A DNA stretch of 64,000 bases from Parvibaculum sp. Its GTDB lineage: Bacteria; Pseudomonadota; Alphaproteobacteria; Parvibaculales; Parvibaculaceae. A model generated the notes under the pieces. That model was not told the origin of the DNA and did no database searches. It was given only the letters and a program-made list of their open reading frames with translations. Shown in pieces: positions 46,908-56,001 of the stretch (the first letter of the stretch is position 1; the number at the start of each line of letters is the position of its first letter). The translations under genes were made by a program, and so were the position numbers. The stretch lies in the NCBI GenBank assembly GCA_030645235.1, contig JAUSMV010000005.1, positions 248,001 to 312,000 on the forward strand, given 5' to 3'.

Positions 46908-48070
46908 CACAGCCCGTAAACAAAACCCCGAAGCTCCGCATAGGCTTGCTGCGGCTCACGGACTCCGCGCCGGTCATCGTCGCGCAGGAATTCGGCTACT
47001 TCGCGGATGAAGGCATCGACGCTGAACTCAGCATTGAACCGTCATGGGCCAATATCGCTGACAAGCTCACCTATGGTTTTCTTGACGCCGCTGTCATCGT
47101 GCCACCGCTCGCCTTTGCCGTGACCCTGGGTCTGCGCGGCCATGCCGAACCGCTGATCGTGCCGCATGTCCTGAGCCTTGGCGGTAACACAATCACGCTG
47201 CAACCCTCTCTGACCGCCAAAGTCCGCGCCGTCGCCGCACAAGACAACATCATCATGCCGCAGGCTTTCGCCTCTGTGCTGCGCGCCGAAAAGCTCGAAG
47301 GCCTCTCGCTCGGCATCGTGCATACTTATTCAACGCATAATCTCATGCTGCGCTACTGGCTGGCCGCAGGCGGCATCGACCCTGATCGCGATGTGCACCT
47401 CTCTGTTGTGCCGCCCGCGCTTGCCGTCGAGGCGCTCCGATCGGCCAAAATCTCCGGCTTCTGCGCCGGTGCCCCCTGGGGCAACATTGCCGAGCGCGCC
47501 GGTGTCGGCGCGAGCATTGCCACATCCAAAGACATTTGGCGCAACGCACCTGAAAAAGCCTTTGCCGTGCGGGAACGCTGGGCAACCGAACACACGGGCG
47601 CACTTCTCGGCGCACAACGCGCTTTGATCCGCGCCGCCCAGTTTTGTGATACGCCGGAAGATGCGTCCTACACAGGCGCGCTTCTCTCGCGCAAAAAATA
47701 TCTGAACGTGGACGCTCACGCGATCCTGTCATCATTGCCCGGCGGCAGCATCACGAGCGAAGGTGGCTCCTACTTCTTCCGCCACGCGACAAACTTCCCA
47801 TGGCGCTCACAAGCCATATGGCTTCTCAATCAGATGAAGCGCTGGACGCTGATCGGTGCCGATGTCGATACAGTGGCGCTTGCCGCACAGGTCTATCGCC
47901 CCGATCTCTACCGCGCCGCCGCCGAAACACTCGGCCTCTCCGCGCCGCTCGCCGACATAAAGAGCGAAGGCACGCATCGCGATGATTGGCAGCTCGACGG
48001 TACATCAGGTCCGATCACCATGGGGGCCGACACGTTCTGCGACGGCGCAACCTTTGACGTCAAATCGTGA
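46904..48070 (+). CDS. nasS: Cytoplasmic nitrate/nitrite sensor NasS (NrtA-like)
   Basis: This 388-residue protein resembles the periplasmic nitrate-binding protein NrtA (LRIGLLRLTDSAPVIVAQEFGYFADEG, GLSLGIVHTYSTHNLMLRYWL, GFCAGAPWGNIAERAG) but has no signal peptide or lipobox. That is the mark of NasS, which binds nitrate in the cytosol and releases NasT. There are no NrtB/NrtD transporter subunits here, which also argues against a transport role. It is translationally coupled to nasT. Confidence 0.94.
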   Translation: MTQPVNKTPKLRIGLLRLTDSAPVIVAQEFGYFADEGIDAELSIEPSWANIADKLTYGFLDAAVIVPPLAFAVTLGLRGHAEPLIVPHVLSLGGNTITLQPSLTAKVRAVAAQDNIIMPQAFASVLRAEKLEGLSLGIVHTYSTHNLMLRYWLAAGGIDPDRDVHLSVVPPALAVEALRSAKISGFCAGAPWGNIAERAGVGASIATSKDIWRNAPEKAFAVRERWATEHTGALLGAQRALIRAAQFCDTPEDASYTGALLSRKKYLNVDAHAILSSLPGGSITSEGGSYFFRHATNFPWRSQAIWLLNQMKRWTLIGADVDTVALAAQVYRPDLYRAAAETLGLSAPLADIKSEGTHRDDWQLDGTSGPITMGADTFCDGATFDVKS

Positions 48071-48176
48071 TGCCCAAAACCATCGCACTGCACAAAGCCT
48101 GATCGTCCCTGCCTGCGAATTGTGCATTTTCATCTGCGCGTGAAAGTCAGAAAACCTTGGCGAATCAGTGCTCTAT

Positions 48177-48190
48177 GGCGGAAACCCGCC
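48177..48190 (+). terminator. Hairpin after nasS, possible weak terminator
   Basis: The stem GGCGG-AAAC-CCGCC (5 base pairs) is followed by GTCTTTCG. It lies 107 bases after the nasS stop and just upstream of the sigma-54-type promoter. The T run is poor, so termination there is uncertain. Confidence 0.35.
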
Positions 48191-48212
48191 GTCTTTCGCA
48201 TCGCGGCAGACT

Positions 48213-48227
48213 TGGCCCGTCTCTTGC
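48213..48227 (+). promoter_or_regulatory. Sigma-54 promoter of the nitrate assimilation operon
   Basis: TGGCCCGTCTCTTGC matches the sigma-54 consensus TGGCACGNNNNTTGC at every fixed position except A to C. The GG at 48214-48215 and GC at 48226-48227 are separated by the required 10 bases. Transcription would start near 48239, giving a leader of about 180 bases before the transporter gene. TGCACA (48089-48094) and TGTGCA (48121-48126) upstream resemble NtrC half-sites, but this is weak. NtrC control of nitrate assimilation is expected in this group. Confidence 0.7.
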
Positions 48228-48274
48228 GAAGGACTAGGCATCGGCCACGCTTTCACAAATAAGGCGAGCCGGTG

Positions 48275-48337
48275 GGAGAGCACCTAACGGCGGGCGCTCT
48301 CCGCAATTCAGACACCCGCTAAAGGCGGCCTGTCTGA
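48275..48337 (+). promoter_or_regulatory. ANTAR (NasT) leader RNA: two stem-loops with A1/G4 hexaloops
   Basis: Stem-loop 1 (48275-48302) has the outer stem GGAGAGC / GCTCTCC and inner stem CCT / GGG around the hexaloop AACGGC. Stem-loop 2 (48308-48337) has the outer stem TCAGACA / TGTCTGA and inner stem GCT / GGC around the hexaloop AAAGGC. Both loops have A at position 1 and G at position 4, the known ANTAR recognition feature, and share the pattern AANGGC with a U-G closing pair. The 3' side of stem-loop 2 (GGCCTGT) can pair instead with ACA-GCG-GGCC at 48346-48355, giving an alternative hairpin, but no T tract follows. Confidence 0.72.
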
Positions 48338-48422
48338 CGGTAAAAACAGCGGGCCAATGGCGGTTCGCACCCGGACGAGATCCGGCAGCGCCTATGCGCT
48401 GGTTGCAGTGAGCCGCACGCAA

Positions 48423-49631
48423 ATGACATCACCTTTCCTCAAGGCCGGGCACTTGCCCACGCTTGCCACATGCTTTCTCTATTTTGATCTGAGCTTCATG
48501 GTCTGGGTTCTGCTCGGACCGATGGCCGTGCTCATCGCGCAGGACCTCGGCCTCACCGCAGGCCAGAAAGGTCTGCTCGTCGCCACACCCGTTCTCGCCG
48601 GTGCCGTGCTTCGCATCGTCGCGGGCATTCTTGTCGGACAACTCAAGCCACGCCTCACCGGACTCCTCATGCAAGCCATTGTTATCGGCGGATTGGGCAT
48701 CGCATGGTTTCTCGGCGTCCATAGCTTCGCGCAAGCTCTCGCGCTCGGCGTCATCCTCGGCGTTGCCGGTGCCTCCTTCGCCGTCGCGCTGCCCATGGTC
48801 TCCTTCTGGTATCCGAAAGAACATCAGGGCACGGCGCTCGGCCTTGCAGGCGCAGGCAATTCCGGCACGGTTCTCGCGGCTCTGTTTGTACCGACGCTCG
48901 CCGTCGCCTTCGGTTGGGTCAATGTGCTGGGCCTCGCCATGCTCCCCCTGCTTCTGGCGCTCACCTTCTTTGCGATCTTTGCCAAGAACAGCCCCACCTG
49001 CCCGCCGCGCAAAACGCTGGGTGACTATGCCGCCATGCTCAAGACACCCGACGCCTGGTGGTTCATGTTCTTCTACAGCGTCACCTTTGGCGGCTTTGTC
49101 GGCCTCGCCTCGTTCCTCCCCATCTATTTTCACGATCAGTTCAATCTCTCCGCCGTTCACGCCGGTTATTTCACTGCCGCCTGTGTGTTCGCAGGTTCGC
49201 TTGTGCGTCCCCTCGGCGGCGCGATTGCCGACCGCGTCGGTGGCACAAAATCTCTCACCGTGATTTATGCCGTCGTCGCCATCCTCCTTCTCCTCATCAG
49301 CCCCGGCACATTCTCGCCTTACATCACGCTCGCCCTCTTCGTCCTCAGCATGATCGCGCTCGGCATGGGCAATGGCGCGGTGTTCCAGCTCGTGCCGCAG
49401 CGTTTCGGCAATGACGTCGCGCTGATGACGGGCCTTGTCGGCATGACAGGCGGCATCGGCGGCTTCTTCCTCGCCGCCTCATTGGGCTATGTCCAGCAAT
49501 ATACCGGCAGCTATAGCGGCGGTTTCATCATCTTCGCCGTTCTCTCCTTCGCCGCTTTCATCGGCATCGCCCGCGTGCGTCTGCGCTGGCGCAGCGACAT
49601 GTCATCCGATCTCGCCACAGTGCGTATCTGA
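48423..49631 (+). CDS. narK: Nitrate/nitrite transporter, NarK-type MFS
   Basis: This 402-residue MFS protein has about 12 membrane helices and imports nitrate or exchanges it for nitrite. The start FLYFDLSFMVWVLLGPMAVL is typical of the NasA/NarK1 group, and AGAGNSGTVLAALFVPTLA resembles the nitrate signature. I place the start at the ATG at 48423, which gives the standard N-terminus; the frame is open back to 48357, but that part overlaps leader structures. It is the first gene of the operon and nirB follows after 12 bases. Confidence 0.93.
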   Translation: MTSPFLKAGHLPTLATCFLYFDLSFMVWVLLGPMAVLIAQDLGLTAGQKGLLVATPVLAGAVLRIVAGILVGQLKPRLTGLLMQAIVIGGLGIAWFLGVHSFAQALALGVILGVAGASFAVALPMVSFWYPKEHQGTALGLAGAGNSGTVLAALFVPTLAVAFGWVNVLGLAMLPLLLALTFFAIFAKNSPTCPPRKTLGDYAAMLKTPDAWWFMFFYSVTFGGFVGLASFLPIYFHDQFNLSAVHAGYFTAACVFAGSLVRPLGGAIADRVGGTKSLTVIYAVVAILLLLISPGTFSPYITLALFVLSMIALGMGNGAVFQLVPQRFGNDVALMTGLVGMTGGIGGFFLAASLGYVQQYTGSYSGGFIIFAVLSFAAFIGIARVRLRWRSDMSSDLATVRI

Positions 49632-49643
49632 AGGGACATGACC

Positions 49644-52100
49644 ATGAACATGATCGCAAACCCGCTCGAACATCTCGTCGTCATCGGCAACGGCATGGCC
49701 GGTATGCGCACCGTCGAGGAACTGTTGAAACGCGACGGCGCCGCGAAATACCGCATCACGGTTTTCGGCGCCGAACCACACGTCAATTACAACCGCATCA
49801 TGTTGTCATCCGTGCTTGCCGGTGACAAAACCATCGACGACATCGTTATCAATACGCACGAATGGTATGCCGAAAACGGCATCAACCTCATCACGGGCGA
49901 TGCGGTGACAGATATCAATCGCTCCATCCGCACCGTCACCTCGGCGTCAGGCCTTACCGTCCAATATGACAAGCTACTGATCGCCACAGGCTCGAAGCCG
50001 CTGGCACCACCCATTCCCGGCCTCGGCATGCCGGGCGTCTGCGCCTTTCGCGACATTGCCGATGTCGATAAAATGCTTGATGCCGCCCGCACGCAAAAAC
50101 GCGCCGTCGTCATCGGCGGCGGTCTCCTCGGTCTTGAAGCCGCATGGGGCTTAAAGCAACGCGGCATGTCGGTAGCGCTTGTTCATCTGATGCCGACGCT
50201 GATGGAGCGCCAGCTTGATGCGCCCGCCGCTCAACTCCTGCAACGCGATCTCGACCGGCGCGGCATCGCCTTTTTCACCGAAGGCCAGACCGAAGAAATC
50301 ACCGGCACGACACATGCCGAAGGCGTGCAGCTAGCGGATGGCCGCTTCATTCCCGCCGATCTCGTCGTGCTGGCCATCGGCATCCGACCCAATATCGATC
50401 TTGCCAAAGCCTGCGGTCTCGAAGTCAATCGCGGCATCGTCGTCACCGATGATATGCGCACGAGCGATCCGGATATTTTCTCGGTCGGCGAATGCGTCGA
50501 ACACCGCGGGTCCGTCTTCGGCCTCGTCGCCCCCATCTGGGATCAGGCAAAAGTCTGCGCCGCGCGCATGGCAGGCGACATCAATGCGCTCTTTGCCGCG
50601 CAAGCGCTTTCCACCATGCTCAAGATCACCGGCGTTGATGTCTTCTCAGCAGGTGCTCTGACCGCTGCCGACGAAGCCGACGATGAAATCACGCTGCGCG
50701 ACGACAATCGCGGCATGTACAAGAAAATCGTCATCCGCGACGGCAAGCTCGTCGGTTCCGTCCTCTATGGCGATGTCAGCGACGGCCAATGGTATCTGCA
50801 ACTGATGCGCGACAAGACGGACGTGAGTGAACTCCGCGACCGCCTCGTCTTCGGCCGCGCTTTCGCCGAGGCAGGCAGCGCCGTCAGCACCGGCCCCGAC
50901 TTTGCCGCCATGGCGGATGACACACAAATCTGCGGCTGCAACGGCATCTCCAAGGGCACGATCTGCTGTGCCATCAAAGACAAGGACCTGACAACACTGT
51001 CCGAAGTCCGCGCCCATACCAAAGCATCAGCTTCTTGCGGCCAATGCACGGGTCTCGTCGAAGGCCTGCTGGCCTTCACCACCGGCGTCACGACCGAGAA
51101 AAAAATCCCCGCCATCTGCGATTGCACAACAGCGGGCCACGACGAAGTCCGCGCCGCCATCCTCGCGCAGTCGCTCAAAACCATGGACGCCATACGCGAG
51201 ACATTCGGCTGGAAAAAGCCCGATGGGTGCCACAAGTGCCGCCCCGCGCTCAACTACTACCTCCTCTGCGCCTGGCCAGGCGAATATGTCGATGACAGCC
51301 GCTCGCGTTTCGTCAACGAACGCGTCCATGCCAATATCCAGAAGGACGGCACCTATTCGGTGATCCCGCGCATGTGGGGCGGCATGACAACGCCTGCCGA
51401 ACTCCATGCCATCGCCTCCGTTGCCGAAAAATTTCAGATCCCGTCTGTCAAAGTCACAGGCGGGCAACGCATCGATTTGCTCGGCGTCAAAAAAGAAGAC
51501 CTCCCCGCCGTCTGGGCCGACCTCAACGCAGCGGGCATGGTCTCCGGCCACGCCTATGCCAAGGGTCTGCGCACGGTGAAGACCTGCGTCGGCAGCGAAT
51601 GGTGCCGCTTCGGCACGCAAGACTCGACCGGCCTCGGCATCAAGCTCGAAAAAATGTGCTGGGGATCATGGACACCGCACAAGGTCAAATTCGCGGTTTC
51701 CGGCTGCCCGCGCAATTGCGCTGAAGCCACGATCAAAGATATGGGCATCGTCTGCGTCGAAGCAGGCTATGACATTCTCGTCGGCGGCAATGGTGGCATC
51801 GATGTGCGTGTCACCGATCCGCTGACGCGCGTCGCCACCGAAGACGAAGTGATGGAATATGCCGGTGCCTTCATGCAAGTCTATCGCGAAGAAGCCCACT
51901 ACCTTGAACGCACCGCCCCATGGATCGACCGCGTTGGCATCGACTATGTGAAAAAGCGCCTCGTCGATGACGCCGAAGGCCGCGCCGCACTCAACGCCCG
52001 CTTCCTCTATTCCCAATCTTTCGCGCAATCCGACCCCTGGGCCGAACGCGCCAATGGCACCGACGCGCATGAATTCGCGCGCATGCCGGAACTGGTGTGA
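49644..52100 (+). CDS. nirB: Assimilatory nitrite reductase [NAD(P)H], large subunit
   Basis: NirB reduces nitrite to ammonium in the cytosol. Domains in order: FAD/NAD(P)-binding reductase (LVVIGNGMAGMRTVEELL; VVIGGGLLGLEAAWGLKQ), a BFD-like [2Fe-2S] region (CGCNGISKGTICC...CGQC), a sulfite/nitrite reductase half-domain, and the siroheme-[4Fe-4S] site with CVGSEWC and SGCPRNCAEA, whose four Cys bind the cluster. At 818 residues it is full length. The ATG at 49644 has AGGG eight bases upstream. nirD follows after 3 bases. Confidence 0.96.
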   Translation: MNMIANPLEHLVVIGNGMAGMRTVEELLKRDGAAKYRITVFGAEPHVNYNRIMLSSVLAGDKTIDDIVINTHEWYAENGINLITGDAVTDINRSIRTVTSASGLTVQYDKLLIATGSKPLAPPIPGLGMPGVCAFRDIADVDKMLDAARTQKRAVVIGGGLLGLEAAWGLKQRGMSVALVHLMPTLMERQLDAPAAQLLQRDLDRRGIAFFTEGQTEEITGTTHAEGVQLADGRFIPADLVVLAIGIRPNIDLAKACGLEVNRGIVVTDDMRTSDPDIFSVGECVEHRGSVFGLVAPIWDQAKVCAARMAGDINALFAAQALSTMLKITGVDVFSAGALTAADEADDEITLRDDNRGMYKKIVIRDGKLVGSVLYGDVSDGQWYLQLMRDKTDVSELRDRLVFGRAFAEAGSAVSTGPDFAAMADDTQICGCNGISKGTICCAIKDKDLTTLSEVRAHTKASASCGQCTGLVEGLLAFTTGVTTEKKIPAICDCTTAGHDEVRAAILAQSLKTMDAIRETFGWKKPDGCHKCRPALNYYLLCAWPGEYVDDSRSRFVNERVHANIQKDGTYSVIPRMWGGMTTPAELHAIASVAEKFQIPSVKVTGGQRIDLLGVKKEDLPAVWADLNAAGMVSGHAYAKGLRTVKTCVGSEWCRFGTQDSTGLGIKLEKMCWGSWTPHKVKFAVSGCPRNCAEATIKDMGIVCVEAGYDILVGGNGGIDVRVTDPLTRVATEDEVMEYAGAFMQVYREEAHYLERTAPWIDRVGIDYVKKRLVDDAEGRAALNARFLYSQSFAQSDPWAERANGTDAHEFARMPELV

Positions 52101-52103
52101 GCC

Positions 52104-52442
52104 ATGGACACGCATATCTGGAAAAACATCGGCCCGCTCTCCGAAATCCCCGTGCGTGGCGCGCGCCGCCTCTGCTTCGGCCATGAAGGAAAACCCATCG
52201 CGGTTTTCCGCACCGGCGCCGACACATTTTTCGCGCTGATCGACGAATGCCCGCACAAGGCCGGGCCGCTGTCTGAAGGCATCATCGCAGGCAACACGGT
52301 GACGTGCCCGCTGCACAACTGGGTCATCGAACTCGACAGCGGCAACGTCGCCGCACCCGATGAAGGCAATGCGCGTTCGCTGCCCGTGCGCGTCGAAGGC
52401 GGCGAGCTTTTCGTCGGCCTGCCGGTCAGGGAATTAGCGTGA
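52104..52442 (+). CDS. nirD: Nitrite reductase small subunit (Rieske-type)
   Basis: NirD is the Rieske-like partner of NirB. The 112-residue protein keeps the cluster ligands Cys-x-His (ECPHKAGPLSEG) and Cys-x2-His (CPLHNWVIELDSG). Many enterobacterial NirD proteins have lost these, so this one should hold a [2Fe-2S] cluster. Its stop codon overlaps the GTG start of nasA. Confidence 0.94.
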   Translation: MDTHIWKNIGPLSEIPVRGARRLCFGHEGKPIAVFRTGADTFFALIDECPHKAGPLSEGIIAGNTVTCPLHNWVIELDSGNVAAPDEGNARSLPVRVEGGELFVGLPVRELA

Positions 52443-55099
52443 ACGAAATCCGCACCACCTGCCCCTATTGCGGCGTTGGCTGCGGCCTCAGGGTTGCGAA
52501 CGGCACGCTGAAGGGCGACGTGAGCCATCCGGCAAACTATGGACGCCTCTGCTCCAAAGGCGCGGCACTGAAAGACACGCTCGATCTGCCCGACCGGTTG
52601 CACACACCCACCATCGCAGGCCGCGACGCCGAATGGGACGAGGCGCTCGACCTCATCGCTCAGAAATTCGCCGATACAATCCGTGACCACGGCCCAGACA
52701 GCGTAGCCTTTTATGTGTCAGGCCAGTTTCTCACCGAGGACTATTACGTCGCCAACAAGCTGATGAAAGGCTTTATCGGCTCCGGCAATATCGACACCAA
52801 TTCACGCCTCTGCATGGCGTCCTCCGTCGCCGCACATGTCCGCGCCTTCGGTGAAGACATTGTGCCGGGCTGCTATGACGATCTCGAAGAAGCCGATCTT
52901 GTCGTCCTCACCGGCTCCAACATGGCATGGTGTCACCCCGTTCTCTATCAGCGCCTCATTGCCGCCCGCGAAAAACGCGGCACAAAAATAATCGTCATCG
53001 ATCCGCGCCGCACCTCCACCTGCGAAACCGCCGACCTCCACCTCGCCTTGAAAGCAGGCAGCGACGTCGCCTTGTTCAGCGGTCTCCTCGTTCACCTCGC
53101 GTCATCGAACGCCATCGACGAAACATGGATCGCCGATCACGTCTCAGGCTTTGCTGAAACACTTGAAGCCGCATGGGAAGCCACCCCCTCGCTCGACGCC
53201 ACCGCCGACGCCACAGGCATCGCACCCGCAGACCTCCAAACTTTCTACGACATGTTCACCAAAACCGAACGCGTGATGACGCTCTATTCTCAGGGCGTCA
53301 ATCAATCATCGACCGGCACCGACAACGTCAACGCCGTCCTCAACTGCCACCTCGCCACAGGGCGCATAGGTCGCGCAGGGATGGGTCCGTTCTCACTCAC
53401 CGGCCAGCCCAACGCCATGGGCGGCCGCGAAGTCGGCGGCCTCGCCAATCAGCTTGCTGCCCACATGTCGTTCAATGAAGCCGACATCAACCGCGTATCG
53501 CGCTTCTGGTCCGCGCCAAACATCGCCACCGCAGCAGGCCGCAAAGCCGTCGATCTCTTCGACGACATCGCATCCGGCAAAATCAAAGCCGTCTGGATCG
53601 CCGCGACCAACCCCGCCGTCTCCATGCCGCGCGCAGGCGACGTCCGCGACGCGCTCAAGGCCTGCCCCTTCGTCGTCGTGTCAGACGCATGGCCCACCGA
53701 CACAACAGCACTCGCCCATGTCGTGCTGCCAGCCGCCGCATGGGCTGAGAAAGACGGCACAGTCACAAATTCCGAACGTCGCATCTCGCGCCAGCGCGCC
53801 TTCCGCGCCGCGCCGGGTTCCGCCCGCCCCGATTGGTGGATGTTCGCGCAGGTCGCAAGCCGCATGGGCCACGCTGACGCCTTCGCCTTCCAATCCCCCG
53901 CCGACATCTTCCGCGAACACGCCGCGCTTTCTGCCTTTGAAAATACCGGCCAACGCCTCTTCGACATTGGCGCACTCGCAAACTTAAGCAACACCGACTA
54001 CGACGCGCTCGAACCGCTGCAATGGCCGCAACCAAAGCGTGCATCATCCACAGGCAGCACCCGCCTCTTCACCCGTGGCGGCTTCCCGACGCCCGATGGC
54101 CGCGCCCGCATGATCCCGCTCGCAAGCAGCACACCCAAGCGTGCGCCCGCAACACTGCGCCTCAATACGGGCCGCATCCGCGACCAGTGGCACACGATGA
54201 CCCGAACAGGCCGCGTGCCGCATCTGATGGCGCATACAGCCGCGCCGCTCATTGCCATGAACCCGCTCGACGCTCAGATGCGCAACATCGGTCAGGATAT
54301 GCTCGTGCGCATTTCCAACGCGCATGGCACAGCCCTTATGCGCGCCAATCTCACAACCGATCAACAGCCCGGTGATGCTTTCATGCCGATGCACTGGACC
54401 GACGAGTTCGCCTCTGCCGCTGTCGTTGGCAAGCTTGTTGCGAGCAATGTTGATCCCGTCTCCGGCCAGCCGGACCTCAAAGGCAGCGACGTCACGGTCA
54501 CGCCTGTTGAGACACTCTGGGTCGGCCGCCTCGTCCGCATATCCTCTGCCCTGCCCGACTCTGACGAGAATATCTTCTGGACCAAGACACCCAACATTTC
54601 AGGCACCGCCTTTGAACTCAGCGGCTCAAGCCCGCTCAACACGGTGATCACATCCGAAAGCGCATTGCGCCGCCTGCTGCAAATCCCGGCAAGCGCCGAA
54701 CTCGTCTCATACTCAGACCCGAAAAAATCCGTTTTCCGTTATGCGGGCTTCACCGGCGAGCGGCTCGATGCCTGCCTCTATCTCGCACCCGAAGGGGCGG
54801 CGCTGCCCCCGCGCGATCTTGCCGAGACTTTCCTTAGCCGCGCCATGTCGCCGCTGGAACGCATCTCGCTGCTGGCCGCTGCAACGCCCGCACTGACCGC
54901 CGCGCCAAAAGAAGTCATCTGCTCCTGCTTCGGCATCGATGCCGCGCGCATCAAAGCTGCCATCCGCGACCACAATCTCGCATCCGTCGGCGAAATCGGC
55001 GCGTCCCTCAAAGCGGGAACAAATTGCGGCTCCTGCATCCCCGAGTTGAAAAAACTGCTACAACAAAACAAGGAAACTGAAATGGCACCTGCAAAGTGA
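52439..55099 (+). CDS. nasA: Assimilatory nitrate reductase catalytic subunit
   Basis: This molybdopterin enzyme reduces nitrate to nitrite in the cytosol. The 886-residue protein starts with the [4Fe-4S] motif TCPYCGVGCGLRV, continues with the Mo-bisMGD domains (LTGSNMAWCHPVLYQRL; YSQGVNQSSTGTDNVNAV; TGRIGRAGMGPFSLTGQPNA), and ends with a BFD-like [2Fe-2S] domain (CSCFGIDAARIKAAI and CGSCIPELKKLL). No signal peptide is present, as expected for the assimilatory type. It begins at a GTG overlapping nirD and is followed after 13 bases by the hemD-like gene. Confidence 0.95.
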   Translation: MNEIRTTCPYCGVGCGLRVANGTLKGDVSHPANYGRLCSKGAALKDTLDLPDRLHTPTIAGRDAEWDEALDLIAQKFADTIRDHGPDSVAFYVSGQFLTEDYYVANKLMKGFIGSGNIDTNSRLCMASSVAAHVRAFGEDIVPGCYDDLEEADLVVLTGSNMAWCHPVLYQRLIAAREKRGTKIIVIDPRRTSTCETADLHLALKAGSDVALFSGLLVHLASSNAIDETWIADHVSGFAETLEAAWEATPSLDATADATGIAPADLQTFYDMFTKTERVMTLYSQGVNQSSTGTDNVNAVLNCHLATGRIGRAGMGPFSLTGQPNAMGGREVGGLANQLAAHMSFNEADINRVSRFWSAPNIATAAGRKAVDLFDDIASGKIKAVWIAATNPAVSMPRAGDVRDALKACPFVVVSDAWPTDTTALAHVVLPAAAWAEKDGTVTNSERRISRQRAFRAAPGSARPDWWMFAQVASRMGHADAFAFQSPADIFREHAALSAFENTGQRLFDIGALANLSNTDYDALEPLQWPQPKRASSTGSTRLFTRGGFPTPDGRARMIPLASSTPKRAPATLRLNTGRIRDQWHTMTRTGRVPHLMAHTAAPLIAMNPLDAQMRNIGQDMLVRISNAHGTALMRANLTTDQQPGDAFMPMHWTDEFASAAVVGKLVASNVDPVSGQPDLKGSDVTVTPVETLWVGRLVRISSALPDSDENIFWTKTPNISGTAFELSGSSPLNTVITSESALRRLLQIPASAELVSYSDPKKSVFRYAGFTGERLDACLYLAPEGAALPPRDLAETFLSRAMSPLERISLLAAATPALTAAPKEVICSCFGIDAARIKAAIRDHNLASVGEIGASLKAGTNCGSCIPELKKLLQQNKETEMAPAK

Positions 55100-55112
55100 A
55101 ACCCAAAGTAAA

Positions 55113-55931
55113 ATGAACACCAAACTCGACGGCCTGAAAATCCTGATCCCCGAAAGCCGCGAGCTTGATCTCTTCGCCTCCATGCTCGAAGCCGAAAGCG
55201 CCACAGTGCTGCGCTGCCCGCTTGTCAGCATTCTTGATCTTGAAGACCCGACCGAAGCGCTGGCATGGATCGACAGCTTCATCGCCGCGCCGTTTGACGA
55301 TCTTGTCCTGCTGACGGGCGAAGGTCTCCGCCGCCTCCTGAAACTTTGTGCATCCGACGAAACGCGCCTTGAAAAATTCAAAGCCGCGCTCGCAAAGACC
55401 CGCACCATCACACGCGGTCCCAAACCCGCCCGCGCGCTGCGCGAAATCGGCCTTGCCCCCATTCTCGCTGCCGCCACCCCCACATCATTGGGTGTGCTCG
55501 AGTCATTGGAAGGTGAAGACCTGAAAGGCCGCCGCATCGGCGTGCAACTCTATCCCGGCGACGGCGCCCAACACCTCATCACATCGCTCAAAGAGCGCGG
55601 CGCTGACGTCATTGCGATCACACCCTATCGCTACGCCACGCAATCAGAGGCCGCCAAAGTCGCTGACATGATCCGCGCCATCATCGCCCGCGACATCGGC
55701 ATGATCGCGTTTACCAGCACACCGCAAATCGACCGCCTGATCTCGGTCGCCCGCGACATTGGTCAGGAAAGCGCGTTTCTCTCAGCCATGAAAGAGACGC
55801 CCATCGCCTCCATCGGTCCCGTCGTGGACAACGTGCTGGAAGCTCATGGTCTCAAACCAACGGTGCGACCGGAATCGAGCTTCCACATGAAACCGCTGGT
55901 GCGAGCGATTGTGGCGTGGCGCGCCGCGTAG
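55113..55931 (+). CDS. Uroporphyrinogen-III synthase family protein (HemD-like)
   Basis: This 272-residue protein has the two-lobe HemD pattern: LKILIPESRELDLFASMLEA at the start, DDLVLLTGEGLRRLL, then LKGRRIGVQLYP and a second VIAITPYRYATQSE with FTSTPQIDRL. HemD closes hydroxymethylbilane to uroporphyrinogen III, precursor of siroheme and haem. As last gene of the nitrate operon it probably raises supply of siroheme for NirB. A separate housekeeping hemD may exist elsewhere. The methyltransferase (CobA/CysG) that completes siroheme is not in the window. Confidence 0.85.
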   Translation: MNTKLDGLKILIPESRELDLFASMLEAESATVLRCPLVSILDLEDPTEALAWIDSFIAAPFDDLVLLTGEGLRRLLKLCASDETRLEKFKAALAKTRTITRGPKPARALREIGLAPILAAATPTSLGVLESLEGEDLKGRRIGVQLYPGDGAQHLITSLKERGADVIAITPYRYATQSEAAKVADMIRAIIARDIGMIAFTSTPQIDRLISVARDIGQESAFLSAMKETPIASIGPVVDNVLEAHGLKPTVRPESSFHMKPLVRAIVAWRAA

Positions 55932-56001
55932 TCAGAACGCCGCCACCCATTCAATCAACGCATAGGCTTCAACGCCATTGACCTCCGACGCAAATCGTCG
56001 G

